Assembly (NCBI GenBank): GCA_017630215.1
Contig: JAGBVR010000005.1
Span: forward strand, 98,254 to 162,253
From: Bacteroidales bacterium
GTDB taxonomy: Bacteria; Bacteroidota; Bacteroidia; Bacteroidales; UBA932
Direction of reading: 5' to 3'
Length of the DNA stretch: 64,000 nt
Both the position numbers and the translations under genes were made by a program. How positions within the stretch are numbered: position 1 is the first letter of the stretch; each line of letters begins with the position of its first letter. The notes beneath the pieces were generated by a model that made no database searches, had not been told where the DNA came from, and saw only the letters and a list, made by a program, of their open reading frames with translations. Shown here piece after piece: positions 45,794 through 53,877 of this stretch.

Positions 45794-46294
45794 ATGAAGA
45801 ATATCTGGATAATAATTGTTCTGGGATTGGTTCTTTTGTCGTGTATCAAGGAAAGGCAGGGCGAAGAACTGACGGTAGGGGACAGACTGCCGGATTTCGA
45901 GGTGGTGATGAGTGACGGAAGTGTGGTCAATGATGAAATTCTGTCTTACGGGGTGTCCGTTGTCATGTTTTTTCATACTTCCTGTCCTGATTGTCAGCAG
46001 GCTCTGCCTCGTATGCAGCAGATATATGATGAATATGCCTCAAAAGGGGTCTCTTTTGCCCTTGTAAGCAGAGAGGAAGGCGCAGAGAATGTTGATATGT
46101 ATTTTAAGAAAAAGGGACTGAAATTGCCTTATTCAGCCCAAAATGACCGTAAGGTGTATGAGAAGTTTGCTCAGACCAGGATTCCACGTATATACATATG
46201 TGAAAAGGGCGGAATCATCAGGTATATATTTACCGACGATCCCGTCCCTTCATATGATCAGCTGAAATCTTCTCTTGAAGAGGTTATACATTGA
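45794..46294 (+). CDS. TlpA/AhpC-family thioredoxin-fold lipoprotein
   Basis: The 166-residue protein has a signal with lipobox (IIVLGLVLLSC, Cys17). A thioredoxin fold with a redox-active CPDC motif follows (VVMFFHTSCPDCQQALPRMQ), and the cis-Pro segment TRIPRIYICEKGG. It probably reduces disulfides or reports on periplasmic redox state. It is a single gene whose 3' end overlaps the convergent ychF by 11 bases. Confidence 0.88.
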   Translation: MKNIWIIIVLGLVLLSCIKERQGEELTVGDRLPDFEVVMSDGSVVNDEILSYGVSVVMFFHTSCPDCQQALPRMQQIYDEYASKGVSFALVSREEGAENVDMYFKKKGLKLPYSAQNDRKVYEKFAQTRIPRIYICEKGGIIRYIFTDDPVPSYDQLKSSLEEVIH

Positions 46295-47387
46295 AAAGGA
46301 AGTGCATGATGTCACCGTCCTGAACTACGTATTCCTTTCCTTCTACTCCGAGCTTGCCGGCTGCCCTGCAGGCTGTTTCTGATTTCAATGTTACGAAGTC
46401 TTCGTATTTGATTACCTCTGCACGGATGAATCCTTTTTCGAAGTCTGTGTGGATCACTCCGGCTGCCTTAGGTGCCTTATCTCCTACATTAATGGTCCAA
46501 GCGCGGCATTCGTCTGATCCTGCTGTGAAATAAGTTCTGAGATTCAGAAGCGAGTATGCGCTCTGGATAAGTCTTACAACTCCTGATTCCTCGAGTCCCA
46601 TTTCTTCAAGGAACATCTGGCGCTCCTCATAGCTTTCGAGTTCGGCAATGTCTGACTCGATCTTGGCTGCAATTACAAGGATTTCGGCATCCTCGTCCTT
46701 TACAGCTTCACGTACCTGCTCAACGAACTGGTTTCCAGTCTTTGCTGAAGCTTCATCCACATTGCAGACATACATCACAGGCTTGTTTGTAAGGAGGAAA
46801 AGTTCCTTTGCAAGCTGCTCTTCATCTGCGTTTTCAGGCTTTACTGTACGGCATGACTTTCCCTGCTCGAGAGCTGCCTTGTATCTTGTAAGGAGGTCGA
46901 AAAGCTTCTTTGCATTCTTGTCTCCACCTGTCTGAGCCTGCTTCTGCACCTTTGCAAGACGGTTTTCTACTGTCTCGAGGTCCTTGAGCTGGAGTTCCAG
47001 ATCGATAACTTCCTTGTCGCGTACAGGGTCCACTGTTCCGTCTACGTGAACGATGTTGGGATCATCAAAGCAGCGGAGAACGTGAAGGATAGCGTCTGTC
47101 TCTCTGATGTTCGCGAGGAACTGGTTGCCGAGTCCTTCTCCCTTGCTTGCTCCCTTTACAAGACCAGCGATGTCCACGATTTCCACTGTGGCAGGAATCA
47201 CTCTCTTGGGATTGCAGAGGCTTTCCAATACTTCCAGTCTCTTGTCCGGAACGATGGTCGAACCGATGTTAGGCTCGATAGTACAGAAAGGGAAGTTTGC
47301 GCTCTGGGCCTTTCCCGAGCTTACGCAGTTGAACAATGTTGATTTTCCTACATTAGGAAGTCCTACGATACCGCATTTAAGTGCCAT
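46284..47387 (-). CDS. ychF: Redox-regulated ATPase YchF
   Basis: A 367-residue Obg-family P-loop protein that prefers ATP. G1 is GIVGLPNVGKSTLFN, G3 DIAGLVKGASKGEGLG, G4 reads CNVDE instead of NKxD (typical for YchF). A coiled-coil domain (about 125-200) and a C-terminal TGS domain (CRAWTINVGDKAPKAAGVIH; EGKEYVVQDGDIMHFLFNV) follow. A -7 box TAAATTTG lies at 47432-47425 on the minus strand. Confidence 0.97.
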   Translation of the reverse strand: MALKCGIVGLPNVGKSTLFNCVSSGKAQSANFPFCTIEPNIGSTIVPDKRLEVLESLCNPKRVIPATVEIVDIAGLVKGASKGEGLGNQFLANIRETDAILHVLRCFDDPNIVHVDGTVDPVRDKEVIDLELQLKDLETVENRLAKVQKQAQTGGDKNAKKLFDLLTRYKAALEQGKSCRTVKPENADEEQLAKELFLLTNKPVMYVCNVDEASAKTGNQFVEQVREAVKDEDAEILVIAAKIESDIAELESYEERQMFLEEMGLEESGVVRLIQSAYSLLNLRTYFTAGSDECRAWTINVGDKAPKAAGVIHTDFEKGFIRAEVIKYEDFVTLKSETACRAAGKLGVEGKEYVVQDGDIMHFLFNV

Positions 47388-47424
47388 TTTCTTCTATTCT
47401 TTATATCAATTTCAATTCAGCCGG

Positions 47425-47432
47425 CAAATTTA
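47425..47432 (-). promoter_or_regulatory. -7 box, promoter of ychF
   Basis: TAAATTTG on the minus strand, 37 bases before the ychF ATG. Confidence 0.4.
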
Positions 47433-47547
47433 CGCCAACTTTTTCTTTTTCTTTAATTTATTTCTCTTTTTTAGGTCATATTTTTCTCTTTTTTATGCCC
47501 TTTCAAATTATTTTCCTGCACATTAGCCGATTATATTATATGCTGAT

Positions 47548-48495
47548 ATGAAAAAGCTTTGTGTTATTATCCTTTTTGTCTTATCTCTACACCCTAAGAT
47601 AGTGGCGCAGGATTCGTTGGTGGTGGTGTTCTGGAATATGGAAAATTTCTTTGATTATACGGACCAGGGAGTGGGAGAGGCTGACAAGGAATTTTCTTCA
47701 GGAGGGAGCAGACATTGGACCGGTAAGAGATTTTATGCCAAGTGTGATGCTGTGGCCAAGAGTTTCATGTGGATGGGGGACAGGTATGGCAGGATGCCTG
47801 ATGTGATCGGATTGGCTGAGATAGAAAACAGGGGAGTACTTGTCAAGCTATTGAAAAATACATTGTTGCGTAAATATGATTATAATATCATTCATTATGA
47901 TTCCGGAGATAGGAGAGGAATCGATGTGGCTCTTTTATATCGTGAATCTGTAATGACTCCGGTAGATATTACATTGAAAACTCCATGGTATGGGAGTCGT
48001 GAACTTTCCACTCGCGATATTCTGCACAGCCGGATGCAGCTTGCGGACGGTCACAGCATTGACTTTATTGTGAATCATCATCCTTCCAAATTCGGAGGAG
48101 AAGGTGCTTCGGAGGGAAGAAGAAATGCGGCAATGGCGGCTTTGAAGGAGCTTTGCGATTCAATAGGAAGTATCAATGTCGTGGCGATGGGGGATTTCAA
48201 TGATTCACCGGAAGGTGCTGCATTTCAATTGATTGACAGTTCTTTGGTTAATAAAGGGATGGAACTGCATCGTAAAGGTGAGGGGACAATCAGATTTGAA
48301 GGCAAGTGGGAACTCATCGATATGTTCCTGACAGGTCCGGGAGTGGATGCGGAAATGGAAATCTGCAGGATGCCGTTTCATATTGTCCGTGAGAATAAGC
48401 ATCCTGGAGAAAAGCCTTTCAGGACCTATTCCGGTCCGAGATACATAGGAGGAATCAGCGACCATTTTCCAATTGTCTTGAAAATCTTCTATTGA
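47548..48495 (+). CDS. Secreted endonuclease/exonuclease/phosphatase-fold protein
   Basis: The 315-residue protein has a signal peptide (residues 1-21, ending IVAQ) and an EEP domain: VVVFWNMENFFDYTD with the metal-site Asn, VIGLAEIENRGVLV with the catalytic Glu, DFIVNHHPSKFGGEGASEGR, VVAMGDFNDSPEG, and the C-terminal GGISDHFPIVLKIF. It differs clearly from the EEP protein at 12.6-13.4 kb. The WNMENFFD start is typical of Bacteroidota endonuclease-like EEP proteins. The substrate is unknown. Confidence 0.88.
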   Translation: MKKLCVIILFVLSLHPKIVAQDSLVVVFWNMENFFDYTDQGVGEADKEFSSGGSRHWTGKRFYAKCDAVAKSFMWMGDRYGRMPDVIGLAEIENRGVLVKLLKNTLLRKYDYNIIHYDSGDRRGIDVALLYRESVMTPVDITLKTPWYGSRELSTRDILHSRMQLADGHSIDFIVNHHPSKFGGEGASEGRRNAAMAALKELCDSIGSINVVAMGDFNDSPEGAAFQLIDSSLVNKGMELHRKGEGTIRFEGKWELIDMFLTGPGVDAEMEICRMPFHIVRENKHPGEKPFRTYSGPRYIGGISDHFPIVLKIFY

Positions 48496-48503
48496 ATACA
48501 TCA

Positions 48504-48533
48504 TTGTTTTATTGCTGATTATAACTATATTTG
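48504..48533 (+). promoter_or_regulatory. Promoter of galK
   Basis: TTG (48504-48506), a 19-bp spacer, TATATTTG (48526-48533). The start codon is 37 bases downstream. Confidence 0.65.
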
Positions 48534-48570
48534 AAAGATTTAATCAAGAATCAAATATAAAATCAATAAT

Positions 48571-49707
48571 ATGAAAACCAGAATTGCTGAAAAATTCCAG
48601 ACTCTCTTTCAGACTGAGGGTGAGTTCTTTGCGTCTGCAGGACGAATCAATCTCATCGGTGAACATACCGACTATAACGGTGGATTCGTATTCCCGGGTG
48701 CCATTGACAAAGGTATGATAGCTGAGATAAAGCTCAACGGTATGGACAGAGTACGAGCATTCGCTCTTGACCTGGATGAATACTGCGAGTTCGGTCTTGA
48801 AGAGGAAAATCTTCCTGCACAGAGCTGGGCAAGATATATCTTCGGTGTATGCCGCGAGATCCAGAAAAGAGGTGGAAAGATAGCTGGCTTCGATACAGTT
48901 TTTGCAGGTGATGTTCCGCTTGGAGCAGGAATGTCTTCTTCTGCCGCTCTCGAGAGCACATTTGCCTTTGCACTCAATGAACTTTTCACCCTCGGAATCG
49001 ATAAGTTCGAGCTTGCTCGCATCGGTCAGAGCACAGAGCATAACTACTGCGGAGTGAAGTGCGGAATCATGGACCAGTTCGCTTCGGTTTTCGGCAAGGC
49101 GGGCAATCTTATGCGTCTTGACTGCCGTTCGATGGAGTTCGAGTACTTCCCGTTCGATCCTGAGCAGCACGGATATAAACTTGTACTCCTCAATTCCCTT
49201 GTAAAACACGAGCTTGTAGGTTCGCCATACAATGACCGTCGCGCTTCTTGCGAGCGTGTGGCAAAGGTCCTCGGACAGGAATTCCTCCGCGGTGCTACAA
49301 TGGATCAGCTTGAGGCTGTCAAGGATCAGATTTCTGAGGAGGATTATCTCCGTGCACGTTATGTAATCGGTGAAGAAAAGAGAGTCCTTGATGTTTGTGA
49401 GGCTCTTGGAAAGGGTGATTATGAGACAGTGGGAGCACGTATGTATGAGACTCACTGGGGAATGTCCAAGGATTATGAAGTGTCTTGTGAGGAACTCGAT
49501 TTCCTTGCTACAGTGGCTCAGGAGTGCGGCGTGACAGGTTCACGTATAATGGGTGGCGGCTTCGGAGGCTGTACCATCAACCTCGTCAAGGCTGAACTCT
49601 ACGATGCATTCATCGCCAAGGCCAAGGCAGCTTTTGCAGAGAAATACGGTCACGAGCCAGTGGAGATTCCGGTAGTTATCAGCGACGGAGCACGCAAGCT
49701 TGCATAG
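48571..49707 (+). CDS. galK: Galactokinase
   Basis: The 378-residue GHMP kinase phosphorylates galactose at C1 (Leloir pathway). It shows the galactose signature GRINLIGEHTDYNGGFVFPG, the ATP loop PLGAGMSSSAALES, CGIMDQFASVFGKAG and the C-terminal MGGGFGGCTINLV. It has its own promoter. No other gal gene is next to it. The 3' gap holds an inverted copy of the REP-like repeat. Confidence 0.97.
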   Translation: MKTRIAEKFQTLFQTEGEFFASAGRINLIGEHTDYNGGFVFPGAIDKGMIAEIKLNGMDRVRAFALDLDEYCEFGLEEENLPAQSWARYIFGVCREIQKRGGKIAGFDTVFAGDVPLGAGMSSSAALESTFAFALNELFTLGIDKFELARIGQSTEHNYCGVKCGIMDQFASVFGKAGNLMRLDCRSMEFEYFPFDPEQHGYKLVLLNSLVKHELVGSPYNDRRASCERVAKVLGQEFLRGATMDQLEAVKDQISEEDYLRARYVIGEEKRVLDVCEALGKGDYETVGARMYETHWGMSKDYEVSCEELDFLATVAQECGVTGSRIMGGGFGGCTINLVKAELYDAFIAKAKAAFAEKYGHEPVEIPVVISDGARKLA

Positions 49708-49732
49708 GTTCTCAAAAGCTTTTGAGCGAGTG

Positions 49733-49798
49733 GCAGCACTTATCTTATTTAATATTAGATTGTTATCTATATAAGGGTCGGAAAAATATCCGACCCTT
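49733..49798 (-). repeat. REP-like repeat, copy 3 (inverted, after galK)
   Basis: Read on the minus strand: a hairpin with a perfect 10-bp stem (AAGGGTCGGA with TCCGACCCTT, 49798-49773), a 30-nt spacer, then TAAGTGCTGC (49742-49733). Stem sequence type (GGGT...ACCC) and the 30-nt distance are the same as in the two copies around the transposase. Beyond the decamer the match fades (CCACTCGCTCAA). Just outside is CTCAAAAGCTTTTGAG, a 16-bp palindrome. Confidence 0.7.
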
Positions 49799-49910
49799 GT
49801 TTATCTAAAGTAATGATAATGAGTGTATTAGGTGATGCGCCCCTTTTTCGGCATTGGAACTGAGAGGTGTGTTCTGACTTTTTTGACCTGCTTTTTCATT
49901 TAATCCTTGA

Positions 49911-50573
49911 TTATGCCATCTTCGAGGCGAGCCATGCGGCGTCGATCTTTGCAAAGCCGTCTTCGGGACGGATCTGGGGATTGCGCTCGAGGATGCCGGC
50001 GCAGTCCTGGTAGACGTTCCAGCCTATATTGACTCCGAGCATCTGGCCGTCAAGGGCGTACATGAATGTCAGAATCCTTTCTTCACCTTCTCCTTCGCTG
50101 CGGTAGAAATGGAAAGGTGTGGCGAGGAATTCTTCCTTCTGGTCTGCTCCGACTGTCTTCTGGATCATTTCGAGCTTGGTGACGTATTTGCACATTTCCA
50201 GTACTACGTCATTGAGACCCGCAGAATTGATCAGAACCTTTTCCATCAGGGAACCCATGTCGTTCACACGGCGGAGGGTGTACCCTCCCATAGCCTTGGT
50301 ATGCATGGTGATGGCGTGCATCTGGGTTTCAGATATTTCGCCTTCAGGGATGAGCCAGACCATAAGCTTGCCTGAAGGGTCGTGGTAGAGGGTTTCGTAT
50401 CTGGCGAGATTGACCTGGCCGCAGTGAGGACATTCCCAGAGGAAGAGGGAGCCGTCGGCTACTTTGGACTTCAGTTCGGGATTTTCTGAGATATTGATGC
50501 TTCTGTATACTGTTACTTTGTGCTGCTGTCCGCATTTGGTGCAGGGGGCAAGTGCTTCGTTTATGATGGACAT
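49911..50573 (-). CDS. CpXC domain protein
   Basis: The 220-residue protein has an N-terminal CpXC zinc-ribbon-like domain, with APCTKCGQQHKVTVYRSIN and LFLWECPHCGQVNLARYE giving four Cys. An alpha/beta C-terminal part follows without a recognised domain (DVVLEMCKYVTKLEMIQ). CpXC proteins are cytoplasmic and of unknown function. The ATG at 50573 (MSIINEALAPC) is preferred over an upstream in-frame codon. Confidence 0.82.
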   Translation of the reverse strand: MSIINEALAPCTKCGQQHKVTVYRSINISENPELKSKVADGSLFLWECPHCGQVNLARYETLYHDPSGKLMVWLIPEGEISETQMHAITMHTKAMGGYTLRRVNDMGSLMEKVLINSAGLNDVVLEMCKYVTKLEMIQKTVGADQKEEFLATPFHFYRSEGEGEERILTFMYALDGQMLGVNIGWNVYQDCAGILERNPQIRPEDGFAKIDAAWLASKMA

Positions 50574-50598
50574 ATTGTATTGGTTTGAAAGTGGTTTG

Positions 50599-50701
50599 TA
50601 GATTTCTCGTCTCACTGCGTTCGCTCGAAATGACAGTTGGACGTTCGCTTAGATGATTGAATGTTTGCTATTATAGTTGGACGTTCGCTCGGAATGACAG
50701 T
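50599..50701. repeat. Dispersed repeat copy with a duplicated end
   Basis: TAGATTTCTCGTCTCACTGC ... TCGAAATGACAG is the inverted form of the family core. It is followed by AGTTGGACGTTCGCT twice (50635 and 50676), the second ending GGAATGACAG. Located between two minus-strand genes. Confidence 0.65.
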
Positions 50702-50704
50702 GGA

Positions 50705-53700
50705 TCAGAATGAAACATTGAATGTAGGACCGATGTGGAAACGGTCGAGGGTGAGGCCGCTGTTTGTGGTGATGTCATTCCATGCAGATCCGCCGTTATA
50801 AGACATTGTCACTCCGAATGAGCAAGGCCATTCGAGGGTGAGTATGCTGTGCATATCCAGTGTCAGGTCTCCTCCGATTGACCATAATCCTTTTCTTCCA
50901 ATGAATGAATAATCGAAGTGGGGGGTGATCACAAGTCTCTTGATGGAGAAGAAATTTCCTCCGAGAGCGATGTCTCCGATGAAGACAGGCACCGCATAGT
51001 CGGCCGTTATCTTGGTGATATTGGCGTTGCGGATGGAAAGCCAGCTGGAGAGGGAGGCGTTGGATGAAAGTCCGCGCGGAAGGACGCTGACGATCGGCTG
51101 TCCGAATACAGCGTCTGAACGAAGCTTCTGCTGGGTCATCATTGTAAGTTTGAGGCCCTGTTCCGAAAGGATTCCCGGTACATAGCCGTAGATATAGAAA
51201 TATCCCATAGGAGACAGGTACAGGCTGCTTTCCAGACTGCCGGATGCTCCGATTTCAGCTCCTATTCCCCATTTGGGATATACTGCAGAGCTGGCTGTTC
51301 CGAGCATTGTGTATCCTCGGAGTGAACCAGTGAGGCTGTGTCTGAAAGTGTTTTTCCCGTGGTTATGTCCGATGAATACGGGATTGTATCCGGAGGTGTA
51401 TTCTCCGTCTTGTCCGAGGGTGCCATGCTCTTCCATTTCCATTATGACAAGGCCTGTGTTGAACTTGTCGTTTCCTATTCTGTAGGTAAGTTTTGGAATA
51501 AGTCCCTTGTACCATCCTCCTGATGAGAAATTCAACGGAATGTAGGTGGAGAGTATTCCTTCTATATAAGGGGCTGAAAGTTCGCGTGACGATACTTCCA
51601 TGGAGGCCTTTCCGTCGGGGAGGAGATAGGCGTATGCATTGTATTGGCGAGCCGCCCTGTCATTGAAATTGAGAGTGGCTTCAATTACAGGGTAAAATCC
51701 TGAATATGTGAATCTTGCATGACCGGAGTGTCTCCATTTTGCAGGATTGTACGGGTCTTTGTGGGCTGAGTATCCTATTTCTCCGACTGCGGTGGAAAGT
51801 CTGTTCTGGAATATTCCGGTGGCACCCAGAGATGCGGCCTGCCATATGTGGTCGAAGGACATGTTCATGATGTTGTCGACGTTTACATATACCGGAGCCC
51901 AGGAGTGCAGGTTGAATGCATTCGGAAGCTTGCGATATGGCTGTGGCTGCGAAACGGTCACTTTCTTGTCGGTTTCGGCCTCTTTTTCCAGAGCTATGGC
52001 CTTTTCCTGAGAGGTGATTGCTTCAGCTATATGGTAATGATGAAGGTCGCGGAAATCGGCGGGTTTATTCATCAGGGAATCCACCCTGGTACGGTAGATC
52101 TTCTTGCCGTCAAGGGCCTGTGATGAGTAATAAAGCCAGTCTCCGATGTATTGGAAATCCTCGGCTCCGTAGCGTGTGGATGTTTTCTGTGTGAGTTTCC
52201 CTGTGACTGGATCCAGATGGTAGAGTTCATTGACTCCTGTGCGGTCGCAGGTGAACATCAGCTGGTCATCCTTGGCATAGAAGTCTTTGATTCTGACGGG
52301 CTGCGGTTCAAGGATGGTTTTCCAGCTTTCTGAAACCTGAAGATTGTCATCAAGTCTCAGGCTGTATATTCCGTAACCTTTGTCTGATATGGCTGTTACA
52401 TAGATGTCATCGCCTATCCATACGGGTTCCAGAAGCTGGAGGCTGTCTGGTGCCTGGAAGCTTCGTATTGTCTTTCCTGTGCGGTTGCCGATGAGGTCGA
52501 GGAAGGATTTGCCGTTGTGTCCGTATCTTGTAGCTGCGATTTGAGACTGTGACTGTGCAGGGTTGTACAGAAGTCCGGGATTCCTGACTGTATGTTTTCT
52601 GCCTTTTCCTTCCTCGATGTATCTTATTTTCGACTTTGTCTGAAGGCTCCAGCGCTCGTCTGTGCTGGTTTCGCTCCAGTAAAGTCGCTTCGAATCAGCA
52701 TCCCACCACATTCTGCCGGCATCTGATGCGAAACTGCTGATTCTGGTTTCCTTTCCGGTGCTGTCGATGCGTACGAGTGTAGGTACATCTATATGTCCCT
52801 TCCTGATGGCGTAGAGGTCATTTCCCGCGACGGTATTGTTCTTATATTCTGTGTAGAATCGTCTGTCTGAGGTGACTTGTTCAGAAGGAATATATGGCTT
52901 TCTGGATTCGGCGTCAGCCTTCCACAAGGTATACATTGTGTCGCAGACTTCCATAAAGGCATTGTTGAACTTTTGGCCGGTGAGTTTCTTCGTGGTGGTG
53001 TAGAATGCTCCGAGATTATATGGTCGGCGCGATGCCAGATCATATCCTGCATTCATAAATTCCGGACAATCATACAGATAGCGGAATCCTCCTATGGTGA
53101 GATAGCCTAGGGAATAATAGTTAGGTGCATTATTGACCTGGGATACAAATCTCCATTTGTCCCAGTTTCGGAAGTCTCCGTTGTCGAATGCTACCCAGTA
53201 GTAGTTAAGAAAATCTGCTGTCCTGCCTCTTCCTGATGGGGTCCATGCGGTTTCAGTGATGACTGCATCGCCTTCCATATTGGAAATTCCGGGATATATC
53301 AAAGATACCAAAATATTCCACATTTCTCCGAATGCCCATGTGAACGGTTTCTGAGCTCTTGTCATTCCGAACTGCATCTGGGTGACATGGCGGGATTCAT
53401 GGACGGACAACATTGTGCTCCAGGGCATAGGTTCAGGGTCATATGCGGATGGAAGAGTGAAAAGATCCATTCTCTTAGGCGCCCAGGCTACGGATCCGTT
53501 GGCTGCATTATAAGCGTGCATGACCACTGGCATTTTCTTGCCGTCACCCTGACCGGAAAGATAGCCTGTGGTCAATGACACAGGTATGCGGAATCTTTCG
53601 ATCTTTTCAGCATACACTCTGGCCAGAGAATCCGTTCCTTCCGGATAGATGATTTTGAAATTATCTGTTTCAATGGAATACCACTTCAATCGTCCGGGGT

Positions 53701-53785
53701 CGTCACCTGTGACATAGAACTGGGCTGAAGTCATAAGAGGCAGCAGAAATGCAGCCAATGTCATTATATGTCTTAAAAATCTCAT
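50705..53785 (-). CDS. Outer-membrane protein with HExxH metallopeptidase-like, propeller and barrel parts
   Basis: A 1026-residue protein with a signal peptide (residues 1-21). It has three apparent parts. Part one (about 25-330) carries HESRH at 129-133 and a downstream NMEGDAVITE (Glu171 or Glu178), the pattern of a gluzincin/peptidase-MA-like zinc site. Part two (about 330-640) is a PD40-like beta-propeller with short WxxD and IYSLRLDD repeats. Part three (about 650-1026) is rich in amphipathic beta strands and ends in GPTFNVSF, with a terminal Phe as in outer-membrane barrels. If active it would be a surface or periplasmic protease tied to the outer membrane. No named family is certain. 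Confidence 0.75.
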   Translation of the reverse strand: MRFLRHIMTLAAFLLPLMTSAQFYVTGDDPGRLKWYSIETDNFKIIYPEGTDSLARVYAEKIERFRIPVSLTTGYLSGQGDGKKMPVVMHAYNAANGSVAWAPKRMDLFTLPSAYDPEPMPWSTMLSVHESRHVTQMQFGMTRAQKPFTWAFGEMWNILVSLIYPGISNMEGDAVITETAWTPSGRGRTADFLNYYWVAFDNGDFRNWDKWRFVSQVNNAPNYYSLGYLTIGGFRYLYDCPEFMNAGYDLASRRPYNLGAFYTTTKKLTGQKFNNAFMEVCDTMYTLWKADAESRKPYIPSEQVTSDRRFYTEYKNNTVAGNDLYAIRKGHIDVPTLVRIDSTGKETRISSFASDAGRMWWDADSKRLYWSETSTDERWSLQTKSKIRYIEEGKGRKHTVRNPGLLYNPAQSQSQIAATRYGHNGKSFLDLIGNRTGKTIRSFQAPDSLQLLEPVWIGDDIYVTAISDKGYGIYSLRLDDNLQVSESWKTILEPQPVRIKDFYAKDDQLMFTCDRTGVNELYHLDPVTGKLTQKTSTRYGAEDFQYIGDWLYYSSQALDGKKIYRTRVDSLMNKPADFRDLHHYHIAEAITSQEKAIALEKEAETDKKVTVSQPQPYRKLPNAFNLHSWAPVYVNVDNIMNMSFDHIWQAASLGATGIFQNRLSTAVGEIGYSAHKDPYNPAKWRHSGHARFTYSGFYPVIEATLNFNDRAARQYNAYAYLLPDGKASMEVSSRELSAPYIEGILSTYIPLNFSSGGWYKGLIPKLTYRIGNDKFNTGLVIMEMEEHGTLGQDGEYTSGYNPVFIGHNHGKNTFRHSLTGSLRGYTMLGTASSAVYPKWGIGAEIGASGSLESSLYLSPMGYFYIYGYVPGILSEQGLKLTMMTQQKLRSDAVFGQPIVSVLPRGLSSNASLSSWLSIRNANITKITADYAVPVFIGDIALGGNFFSIKRLVITPHFDYSFIGRKGLWSIGGDLTLDMHSILTLEWPCSFGVTMSYNGGSAWNDITTNSGLTLDRFHIGPTFNVSF

Positions 53786-53826
53786 TTTCTTGTCTCAAAT
53801 TCGATTACAAATCTAATTATTTTTTA

Positions 53827-53834
53827 TATTTTTG
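53827..53834 (+). promoter_or_regulatory. -7 box, promoter of the Na/Pi cotransporter gene
   Basis: TATTTTTG lies 43 bases before the ATG at 53878. A minus-strand TAGATTTG at 53815-53808 may serve the divergent outer-membrane gene. Confidence 0.45.
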
Positions 53835-53877
53835 CGACCTATTGCCTATAAATAAGCCATAACAATACTGACTTTAT

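Noticed and set aside
12595..48495. The two endonuclease/exonuclease/phosphatase-fold genes (12.6 kb and 47.5 kb) as a duplicated pair
   Set aside because: Apart from fold-wide catalytic motifs they share little sequence and belong to different subgroups.
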